Assembly: GCA_012845835.1 (NCBI GenBank)
Contig: JABAKD010000001.1
Span: 17,347,251-17,411,250 of the forward strand
Reading direction: 5' to 3'
From: Undaria pinnatifida
Lineage: Eukaryota; Sar; Phaeophyceae; Laminariales; Alariaceae
Length of the DNA stretch: 64,000 bases
The notes below the pieces were generated by a model. The model was given only the letters and a program-made list of their open reading frames with translations. It was not told the origin of the DNA and did not search any database. Shown in pieces: positions 13,701 to 25,700 of this stretch; positions within the stretch are counted from its first letter, which is position 1, and each line of letters opens with the position of its first letter. Both the position numbers and the translations under genes were made by a program.

Positions 13701-16700
13701 AACGCCAAAACAAATCACCACCAGATCACCTGGCTGTGCACCAGGGAAGAAAGGAGACGAGCGAAAGAGCCCACTGAGAGGGGGAAAAGGGATCGAGACG
13801 CGTTAAGCAGCAGCCCCGCCGCCCCATTGGTAGGCCCAGAGTCCCTCCGGCGCGCAGACATAAGCGCACCCCACGATAGCACCGTCTGCCCTCTGCCAAG
13901 CAACAGAAGTAAAAAAAAAGAATCATGGAACACACGGGGTGAGATAATCAACGAACGCATGAAAGAACGAAAAAATATCAAATCACATTCGCAGACCAAA
14001 CACGACCGAACGAACGCAACACCTATGCATGGTCTACCGTTTTCTCCGGCGGCGACACATAGGCACGCCCCGTGATAACGCCGTCTGCCCTCTACAAAAT
14101 AACAAAAACCAACGAACAAATCACGGATCCAGCGAACGAAATCATGAACAGAGGGAGTGAAACAATGAACGGACAAATTTATGAAAAAAAAAAAAAAGTC
14201 ATTGAAGGAGTGGGCGCACGAATGAACAAGAGATGGAACGAACGCGATCACGGAAAGGACGGAAGAATGAATACAATAAACGCCCCCCCCCCTCCGACGT
14301 GCGGGCAAAAGTGTCCCCCACATCAAAACCGTTTGCCCTATGCAAAAAAACAGGATTTTCAAAGGGAAAAAAATGGAACAGACGGTGAGCATAGCCAAAT
14401 ACTGCACGCATGAACACCAAATGAATGAAAACAACGAAACACACTCATACGAAGGACTAACGAAGGAACGGACGAACGAAACTATGAACAGAAATAAAGA
14501 AAATGGACGACTGAATGAAAATGAATTACTCGTGGGGGTATATTAGAATAAACAAAGCCGCATGCGTTGGTCGCCACGCCCTCCCCAACCCCCAACTGAA
14601 AACATCCGGAGCTACCCTCGTGAACGCGTCCGACTCCCTCAAGTGCTCCGACCCAAACCCCATTGTTATTTTTCCCCACATACCAGGCATCATATGATGT
14701 TTTATTATTGTCTTTGTATTCCATATTATAAAATTATTTCAAATACGTCGGTTGCGATTTTGATCAATTCAAAGGTCGATACTCATATTGTCAAGCGGCG
14801 TGATACCCCGATCGCGCGTGTTTACAGATGCATTAATTTTTCAAGATATATGACGCCCCTAGATGCTGCTGGAGTCAAATGGACAATTTTACCAAGGGCG
14901 TTTTCGGGTTGTTTTGTTATATTTTCATTTTTTTCATTGTTTTCAGAAGCCCCAACCCCCGCCCCCTCGCCCTTCCTCCCAAACCCGACGTGGAAATACA
15001 CGACGCCGTCTTCGTCAACGCGTCCATCTCCCTCAGACGTTCGTGATCAAACCTTTTCGATAATTTCTTCCTCTCATTTTCTGTTAGTATTGACACTGTT
15101 ATTATTTTCCGTTTACTGCAAATTCTCTATTTTTACCTATGACATATTTTTTCAAAAGCCATAAACGCCCCCCTCCCCCCCATTCATCATCAAAACCCGT
15201 TTCCCAGCCCACCTGAAAATATCCGAAGCCACCCTCGTCAAAGCGTCCACCTCCCTCAAGTGCTCCGGCCCAAATCCTTTCCCCCGCCCCCCCTCATCAC
15301 CTCCCCTCTCCCCCTCCACGGCCACGGCCTCCCCCTCCACCATTACCCACTCCGTCTCCCTCTCAAGGGGGGGCGCGCAGTGCACGGCCCGAATAAAACA
15401 GGACACCACTAACAGAAACATGTCCGCGGACACTGCTCCATCCGGGGCAGGGCGGGGCGGTAAAACGACCTCGTGGGGGGAGGGCGGGGTAGCCCGTCGC
15501 GGAGAGGGTCCCAGTCTTAGCGATGGCGGTTGACAGAGTCCGGAGAAGTTAGCGGCCTGCAGTGGGGGCGGGGGGGGGGAGCGGGGAGGGAGCGAGAGGG
15601 AGTTGGGGTTGAGTTGGGTTGAGGTTGGGTGAGGTTGGGGATGGGGTTGGGGGGTGGCATGCGTGGGGGGGGGATGGGGTGACCCGCCGCGGCGAGGGTC
15701 CTGGTCTCAGCGATGGCGGTTGGGAGACTTTGTAAATCGTAACGGCCTGCAATACAGGGGGGGGAGGGTAGGGGTGGGGCTGGGATTGGGGCGGGCATGG
15801 GCGGGGTTGGGGTTCGGGGTGGGGCTGGCGGGGCGTAAAGATGAGGGTGATTGGGGGGAGGGAGTGGAGGGGTAGCCCGTCGCTGGGAGGGTCCGAGTCT
15901 CAGCGATGGTGGTTGACAGAGTCCAGAAAATTTATAGCGGCCTGCAGTGGGGATGGCCGCGGGAGTCAGGGGGGTTGGGTAAGGGTGAGGGTGGGTTGGG
16001 GGGGCGCGGGCGGGGGGCGGGGGGGGGGGGGGCGGTGACGGTGAGCAGGGGGGGGCGGGGTAGGCATGGGGGTGAAGGTGGTGGTGGGTGAGGGGGAGAG
16101 TTAGGGGTATGGGTGGAGTGGGGTGGGGGTAACGGGAGGGGTAGCCTGACGGGGACATGGTCTTGGCCTCAGCGGTGGCGATTGACAAGAGTCCGCAAAA
16201 GTTAGCCGTCTGCGATGGGGTGAGGGAGGTGGGGTTGGGGGCTGGGGTTGGGGGCTGGGGTTGGGGTTGGGGTGGGGTTTGGGGGAGGATGGTGCGGTGG
16301 GGATGGGAGGAGGTTAAAGTGGAGTGGGGGGGAGGGCGGGGGGGGGGGGGGGGGGGCGATGGTCTCAGTCTCAGCGATGGAGGTCAACAGACCCCGGAAA
16401 AGTCGGCGGACTGCAGATGGGACGGGGGGGGAAGAAGACAAGACACCTGTGACCACGGCATGTCCAGAAGGCCGCTGTTGGCCAAGCGTTCGACGAGTTA
16501 AGCGGGAGAAGCAAAGGTAAAAAAAAAAAAAAAAAAAACAGGCACCTCGGCTCCCCACATCCCCGCCCCTTGCCCCGACGTGTCCTGCCAGGTGTCCGCT
16601 AGACCTCTGACTCCTTCGGCAAGATGAGCGATGGCCTCTTCCCGCGTGGCGAAATTCATTGCGCCCCTGCCGGAGTCCTCTCCCCATCTAAATGCACGGG

Positions 16701-19700
16701 GGGCAGCAACAGCAGCAGCGGCGGGATAATTTTCAAGATGACAATCACAACACTATCAACAACAACGACAACCACCGCCAACAACAGCAACGACAACAAT
16801 CACAACGAAAACACCAGCGCAACCCACAAAAAAAAGATCCAGCAAAACCCGAAAAGCAGAGCACTATGCGTTATGCAACAGAGAAAAAATCGACATACGA
16901 CAGGTGTGGTGAGCTTGCGCTTCAATTTTACCCATCAGTCGGAGTATTTAACAAACAAAAAGGACAGGATTACGCCGCTGCAGGAAGCGAATGCGCCGTA
17001 ATCTGCTGTTTGTTTGGACGCGGAAAAAGTAGGGTTGTTCCATGCTCTGGTAGGGAGCCTCTTGTTAGGCGGGGCTCACCCGTCGGATAGTCCCGGAATC
17101 ACCACGCAGGCGTTTCTGAGGAGCACTCCCCACGATAGCAACACCAGGGTCTGGCCGGAGGCGGGGACATGGGGGATGAGGGAAGATGAACAGATGTATC
17201 ACGATGATGACAACGATTGATTAGTATATATTTTTTCGAGATAGCGTAGCGAACCAAGAATAATGAGAATGAGGACGGTACAGGCAACGGCAACAACAAA
17301 TAACACTAATACCGACACCAACACCAACACCACCCCCACCACCACCAACAGCCAAAAACAAAAAAAGGCAAGGAACCCACCTGTGGCATCTCGACGAGCT
17401 CCTGATTCCGGCCCCCTTGCACGGCACCGGCCTCCATCGACCGCCATCTTGCCTGCATCGAGCGAAAAAAAGCAAAAAAAAAATGGAAACAACAGGAAAA
17501 GACGAGTAAAAACACGCTGGAACGCGGTTCTCCGTCCAATCGTGGGTGATCCACCGAGCGACTCAAGAGTTATTCACGAATCTCAGCCCCTCCTCCTCTC
17601 TCCATACACAACCCACAGCAGAGTTTGGTCGTTGTACCCGAACCCCAAAAGGTTAGACGGTATAGTTTCCTCTCATCGCGCGCACTTCGCTCTTCGTAGG
17701 GTCAGCCATGCAAGCCGTCCCCTTGTCCCTGCCCCCCCCCCCCCCCAATGAGAACAAAAACTGAACACCGCTTTTTTTCGTGACAATGCTTACCGTGCCA
17801 GGGAGGCGTTTACACCGCTGATTTCACGCATATGACATACCTGTTAGCGTTCTGGTCAGCTCATTCGTTGGGTGCTGTACGATCGTATAGTAAACGGGCA
17901 TGCACGCATGCAGGGATACTGCGTTGTAGTACTACTGCTGTACCTGTTCTACATTCTCATTTTGCTGGCCAACGACGCTACTCACCGATCTTTCTGGTCG
18001 CGCCAAGACCTCTATTGTCCTTAATATACGATTTATAGTGTAGAAGCCAGTAACGGCCAGTCAAGGGGTCAAACCGTGGTCTCCTACACCATTATAGGCA
18101 TATTTTCTTCTCACCGCGCTTCCTTCGCTCTTCTATAGTCGGGTCGACCATGGGAGCCAATACTTAATTCACCGCCCCCAGCATGTAAATGTAGGGGGCG
18201 GCCAGTCAAGTACGAGACCGGTATTTCCGGGCGCGTCACGAGCCATTTTGTTATTGCCATACTAGTTTCAGTGTACAGGGCGGTCAGTCAAGTAGGAGAC
18301 CGGTCAGTAAAGGGATCAAACCGCGGTTTCCTGGCCTTAACAAGCTAATTTTAGATTAGGGCCGGTCAGTCAAGCGGTCAAGCCGTCAAACCGCAGTTCC
18401 CTAAATTCAATAGTAGCACGCCTTCTTCTCACCGCGCTTCTTTCGCTCTTGGTAGGGTCTACCATAGAAGCCAGCACCTCGTTCACCGTCCCTAGCCTAT
18501 CCCTAGCGGCCTGCCTAGCAGATGGCTCGTCGATGTTGTAGTCCCTGAACAAGGCATGATGCGCCACTAGCTCTTCCGGGCAGTCGACGCTCTGAAGGTC
18601 CAGCGCTTCGATCCCCAGCAGGGCAAGCGTAAAGCTGTGTGTGTTGTCAAGAAATTAGGTTTTGGTTTTGGTTTAGTTGGCGTTAGCGAAGAGGGGAAAA
18701 TGTGGCGGGGAAGGAGGGAGGGAAGGGGAGTGCAGGACGAGAAGCGCGAAAGGGGAGTGGAGTAAAGAGGCGGGAGAGGGGCGTTGGGGGGGGGGGGGAT
18801 TAGGAGCACAATGTACGTATAGGTAAAGACCTTGGAGTGAAAAAACAAACGAACAATACAAACTAATTAAGTAGTAATAGCCCCGTCCACCTCCCGAACG
18901 CCACCCAAGTATGCGAAAGCCTTCCGTTCATCCGTCCGCACGAGGCTACCATGACTTGGTCCAACACAAACTATGAGTCAAGCAGTCGGAAAAAAAGAAC
19001 ACAAAGGGAGGAATAAAAACAAACAAAAATTCACCTGAAGCTGCGAGCCTTGGTTGCGACCTCAGACCCCGCCGGGATGTAAGCTCTGAAGGCTATCGGC
19101 ACAGAAAAATCCGCCTGGAAGTTTCAAATCGAAACGCATATCATTAGTCACATCATTCGCATAATTATTTAGGCCTGATTCCAAGTCATGAATCGTCAGA
19201 AATCCAGTCGTTGGTCATTCAATGGTGACCATCGATCAGGAATCGCTCTTTCGAAAGCAATCACAGATCATTGCCCGTCAACCACCTTATACCTCAAAAA
19301 GGGAAGATTACCCCACCTAGGGAACCGAGAGCGGAGTAGCCTGTAGTTTATTCGCACACGAGGGGATTACTTCGGGTTATTGTTCCATGCCCTTGTACAA
19401 TAGCACAGGAGTACGCCACTGGCGAGAAACACCGCTTGGACACGTTTCCGCAACTACGCAGGTCCACGTAGAAGGGCGAGGGGTGGCGCCGAGTAAGCTG
19501 CGCGATTAAAGCGGTGAGGGATAATAGCCGGCCAGCGCCCAAGCGAAAGGCCAGGCTGTGTACACAACACCGCAAATTCCAAGCAGTTAGCCCCCAAACA
19601 CGCAGGGGCAAATTCTAAAGGGGTGAACTTTCAGGCGACCCGTACGATAGAGGCATGAAGGTATACCGTTTTTTGGCCAAACTATTTCTTAATGACAACG

Positions 19701-22700
19701 CTCTTTAACCTATTAATAACATTAACAAAACCTTCGGGAATGCCACTCTTGTTTAGCAAAATGAGCGTTTTTTACATAGAGGCCATGGATTTGCTCAAAA
19801 TCAGGTTTACGGTGGGGTATAGAGCTCCTCAAGCCAACACCCTCAAAAGGCGAAAATGGCCAAATGGTGTACGAAACTCTACCGTAGCATGCGTCAGGCA
19901 TTCGGCCATTGATCGCTCAACATTGATCATGATCATTCACACCTATCCGTCAAATATTCTGTCCAAACGTCGCACATCATCAACCATTAGTGATTCAGTC
20001 AATGACTATTCAATACCGACAATCCATCATTCATCGCTATTAATTGTTATCATTCATGGCTACCACTCATTAAAATAGGTCATCACCGTCATTCAACATT
20101 TCGATTCATCATTAGCATCCATCCTTATAACCATCGTAATTCATCTGATGCCCAAATGACACACAGGACCCACCTCCTGCATGAAGGACAGCATGTCCAT
20201 CACAAGATCGGCTTGGTCCCCTTGCAGCTGAGGCGATTTTGCGTACCAGGGGGACGGACAAAGGAAGAATCAACAAACGAAAAGCAGGAGGGAATTCGCC
20301 ATTATCGTGAAAAAAAGAGTCGAAAGACGGCGCAAATACCACACGCCAGCACCACCACCACACCACCACAAATACGATCCGACCAACACCAATGCCAACA
20401 CACAAACGAACACCAATAACACCACCAACAACACCAACACCAACACTACCACCACCACTCCAAAAACAGTCACGTGGCAAACGTCCAGCCATGATCCTAC
20501 GCGAGAGCTACGAACCGCTATCTTCGGAGGTCCTTTTTTTTCTTATACAGTGGCGACGATACCCTGCGCGTCACCATACACCCCATCCGGCCAAAAATCT
20601 CCCAAAATACTCGTGTTCCTCTGTAGTAGACTTATGCCTTCAACCAGCTAAAGACAGTTGACAGATACAAACATCCACGAGCGCACACAGCGGCTGACAA
20701 ACAGTACCAAACACCCAACAGCGCGAGTTTCTGCTGTAGCAGAGCTATGCATGCATATATTTTGGACGATCGCTTTTTCCTCTCACCGGTACCGATGATA
20801 CCTCGCGATCATCCTGCACGGTGCGGAACCGCCTGATCGAAAAAATCCGACATGTTTTTTAGGGGTTCTATACCTTCCGCCAGCGCATGCAATTGACGAT
20901 GGTCACCAGTGCGAGTTCCTAGCGAGCGCGAACCGAACCTTTTTTTTTTTTTCACACACATCTACTTTCCAGCTTCTGGACAAGCCGTGGTCACAGGTGT
21001 CGTCCCTTCTTCCCCCCGGTTCTTGCCTTCAATTTTATCGCGCATAGGGTTCAGAAATCCCACTGCTCGTCGATTTTCATCGAGTGTAGCTAACTCACGC
21101 TCTCGCGCTTTCCGCAAGTCAGTTTGTGCGCAAGAAAAAGTCCCCACGACTTTATACGAGTATGCACCCGGGGGGATTCGAACTCACGAAACTGACCAAA
21201 CATTTACACTGCCGAGACTCAACTCAAAACCACAGCAAATACTGCTCTCGTACTTTTGGGCTATATATTTTCTGAATAACGGGCCTCCTCAACCCAAAAT
21301 GGTCGAAATGACAGGGTATTTTTTTGCCTTAGCATTTGTTTGTATACCTATTATAATAGGCCACGGTCTTTTTCATCGCGTTGCATTTTCATTCTACTCA
21401 AAATCAGATTTTGGGTGAGGTACGGGGCTCCTCCAGCCAGCACCCTCAGAAGGCGAAACAGAGCCAATCCATCTCTACCGTGGCATGTCTCTCACCCTGT
21501 ATCGATGATACCCCGCGATGACCATGCACCCCACCACCTCCGACAGCTCAGACACCCTCTGCGCGATCCATTCTCTCTTCCTCGCGGCTACTACCGCCGC
21601 CCCCGCCCCCTCCCCGCCAACGCCTCCGTGGTGGTGTAACGATACGGGAGGATTTTCCTTGAACAGCTCCCGCGCGAGATCGAGCAGCTCTCTCATGAGC
21701 CCTGGGATGCGGTCGAGAACTTGCCCCGCCTTAGGGTGCAGGCTGACACAACAAAAAAAAGAAAAAAAATCACAAACAAAAACGGCGTGGGTTTTCGTAG
21801 ACTATGTTGGCGGGTATTTTGTTAGCGTTAATGTGGGGGATTTAGAGGGGTATTAGGGGAAGGAGGGGGGGCGTTAGATTAGAAAGGAAATACGGGCTGT
21901 TGTCGAGAACATGTCCGTCGTTCTGGAACAGCTGACACAACAACAAAAACAAAACAAAAGCACAAAAAACGGTGCGGGTTTTCATGGATATGGGTTGGCG
22001 TTTGTGGCATATCGGGGGGAGGGGGGATAAGGGGGCGTCAGTGTGGAACACAAAGCAGGGTTGCTGTTGAAGAACTTGCCCGACGTTTGGGTGCAAGTTG
22101 ACAGAGCAACAGAACAAAAACCACAACAATACAAAAACGCGTTTTTCGTAGATACGAGGGACGGTGATTTGCAGGATATCGAATGGAGGGGGGGAGGGAC
22201 ACCAGCGTAAGCATCAACTATGCCGTACGGTAGCTCATATGCCGACTAGGGTCAGCGGTTGACTGCTTTTACACACAGCAGTAGACACCATCGATGTGAT
22301 TCAATTGTTCATTTCTCACTTGTTGTCTGGCCCCTGGTCAATCCTGAGAAGTTCGTGCAGGAGGTACAGGTGGGACAGCCGTTGATTGCGGTGGTAGTCC
22401 CGAACCTGGCAAAGCATCGATAGGTTTCGCAGAGAAAAATGAAGAGAAAAGGCATGCATCGAACAGGGATGGTTTAAACGAAAGGTGTAGGCGGGACAGA
22501 CGGTGACTGCGGTAGCAGTCCCGAACTTAATATCACACCGTAAGGTGCAAGTCCGTATATAATACATGAGCGCATGCAGATATCGACCAACGGATAGAAG
22601 GGAGGCATACACGGACCAGACGATGCTTGCGGTACAACGGGGGCACAACGTTATCAGGCTTCACAGGGGTAAGTAAACGCATAATACAATATAATTACAT

Positions 22701-25700
22701 GTACAAAAATTGCAGCCGCTGCTCGGAGAAGGCTCCTCAGCCTTTCTTAGACGTATTTTTAAGCTTTTGCCGTGCTAGCTTGCGATGAGGATCACCCCTC
22801 GGCCCGAAACTCCTTCATTTTGCTCCCCAACCCGACTGTGTCGGAGGAGGCCTCGGGCGTCCTTGCACCGGACCCGGGCTACGGGCTGGCAGGGTGTGCT
22901 GCTAGACTCGTTTCTTGCAAAAGAAATTTCAAATGCGTCATCTGTGAGTTCGACCAGCTGAGCGGTCTATGCTGAGTTCCAACACTTGAGCGGTCTAGAT
23001 TCAACGTGGCAAGCTGCGCGATTCATGAGTCTCGTGGTCAATACATAGAAGTACTCGCATACAGGGGAGAAGAAAGGAGGGAGGTCCAGGTACATATGGT
23101 TGGACCGCTAAAATGTGCTAATGATGATACAGCAGCAGTAAGTTCGAGGTACGACGTGATTTGACGATTACATCTGCTGTTGCCTGCCATACTACCCGCC
23201 GGTACTCGCATGTACCTGGCATACGATACGATAATCATGGATTTATCTTCCTCCCGGCCGTTCCATTGCTTTCTCCCTTCATTATGAACAAACCCTCTCC
23301 ACACTCCCACTATCTCATACTTGCAATACTATGAACTGATCAAATACCACACCGTACCCCTTGGAGGTAATTTGTTGCTTCTACGGCCCCTCTCCGCTTT
23401 GTTTACTACCTGTCTTACGGGCATGCGCGGAGCCGCAGGCGGGCGTCAGCCCGCCGCGGCGAAGCCCCCCTGGTCCAGTTTTGAGTTTTTACTCATTACT
23501 CTTACTCTCCAGTTCAACCCGCAAGAGGCTCTACCCTCAACAACCTTCTGGGCAAGCCGTGGTCCCAACAGATGTCTTCCCTTCCCTCCCCCGGTGCATG
23601 CCTTCATTTCCATCGCGCATAAGGTGAAGCACTCCCACTTTTCAGGTTGCTATGCTCGTCGATTTTCATCAACTTTTGCTATCGCACGATATCGCGCTTT
23701 CCGCTCGTCAACTTTTGCGCAAGAAAAAGTCCCTACGAGCCTTGAGTCCGCACTCGGTGAGTCTTGGACCCACGACCTTGACTTAGTCGGGACGTATTTA
23801 ATCACCTACCACTCCATCGGGGACGTTATGTGGTAGGTTCAGATTACTCCCGGGTATGGCCCTCCTATATAGTGGTTCCGACTCCTGGCGTATTATTACA
23901 AGATTCCGTATAGACCCGACTGAGGGAGGTACCGGTATGCCTCTAACGAGGCTGGGTTTAAACAGGTCTTCCTACAAGCATGGACACTCAAAAAGTCGAA
24001 TAGTCGGCACCTCCGGAAAACGACTGACTATTAGTCTGACTGCTGTAGTAACTAGTTGGTGGCTAAAGTCGTGCCGATTCACAACTCTACGAAAATACAA
24101 ATGTTGAGTGCGGTGGTAGTCCCCCACATAATAACACATCGTAAGACTTCGTACAGAACAAACGAGGGGACGCAAGCATCAACCGGGGCTAGGTTGAACC
24201 GGGGAAAATCCAAACACTAATGGCGTGGATAGCCCCGAACCTGGAACGATCGAAACGTTACGTAGACAACAAATGATGGGAGACAACGCACGGATTAATA
24301 TGAACTCAAATGGAGATACAAGCACACAAAGAACGTACATAAATACAGCACTACGGTGTTGGATTCCCATTCGTGCCGGTATGTGCCAGCCCAAAATACC
24401 CGCACTATTCAGGTCACCGGCACTACCGGAAACAGAGTTTTCGTTTTGCTTTTTTGTGTTTTTCGCTCATCCCAGCTATTATGCTCGCAACTTTTCTTTC
24501 TCCTTCTCCCTCTCTAGTCATAACTCAGATACGTTACTCACTATGCAGGGTCTTCTCCCCCCTCCCCACTACGGTACGCGCCTTCCTTTTTATCGCGATA
24601 AGACTTCAGCCCTTTCTTTTTTTCGCCGACTCGATTACTACAGAGACATACTAAAAATAGTCCCAGTAGTACCAAACGATTTCAATTGAACCATACCTGG
24701 TAGAGAGCAGTGGAACCATTCAGCCGGCACTATTGTGACCTCCCCAATGTACTGCCACAGCACTAGCTTAGCACAACAGAGCAGTCTCACCTCAAAAAGA
24801 AGAGCACCCGACGTAAAGTCCAGCCCTTCCGACGCCGGCGGCGACCCGCGAGGCCGCTCGGAGTTCCTGCGCCGCAGGAAGGCGTGTAGCACCTGCACAC
24901 ACTGAACCTGAATCACAAACGACGAGGGTTTGCAACGTTGAAAAGTCGTGACCCAATCGATCGTTCCAAGAATGGGTGTGTTTTCTTCAAACAGGTATTC
25001 CTACCTGGCGATGTACAGCGCCCGTGCTAGTTCTCCACCCTAGAAGAACACAAGCAAGCTCTGTGGTCACCAACCACGAGAAAAACACGATGCCCTGTAA
25101 AAGGTACCTTGCTCTGGGTTATCTCCTTGCAAAAGGTACCTTGCTTTGCGTTATCTGCCTGTAAAAGGTACGTTACTTCGCGTTATCTGTCTGTAAAAGG
25201 TACCTTACTATGCGTTATCTGCCTGTAAAAGGTACCTTGTTTTGCCTTATATGCCTGTAAAATGTACCTTTCTTTGCGTTATCTGCCTGTAAAAAGGTAC
25301 CTTACTATGCGTTATCTGCCTGTGAAAGGTACCTTGCTTTGCCTTATCTGCCTGGTACCTTACTTTGCGTTATCTGTCCGTAAAATGTACCTTACTTTGC
25401 GTTTTATGCCTGTAAAAGGTACCTTACTTCGCTGTATATGCCTGGAAAAGGTACCATACTTCGCTGTATCTGGCTGAAAAAGGTACCTTGCTCCGCTGTA
25501 TCTGCCTGTAAAGGCACCTTGCTTTGCGTTACCTGCCTGTAAAAGGTACCTTGCTTTGCGCTATCTGCACACAGTGACAAACGCTACGGTAGAGATGCGC
25601 CCTTTTTATTCCGAGGCTCCTCACACCGGGAGCGCTACACCACACACAAAAACAAAACCCCCGACAATTTTGAGGGAGAAAAAAAAAAAAAAAGACAGTG

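Noticed and set aside
25262-25477. Frame repeating YLPVKGTLLC
   Set aside because: Translation of the 32-bp minisatellite.
25095-25570. CRISPR array (regular 32-bp repeat)
   Set aside because: Head-to-tail minisatellite without unique spacers, in a eukaryotic intron.
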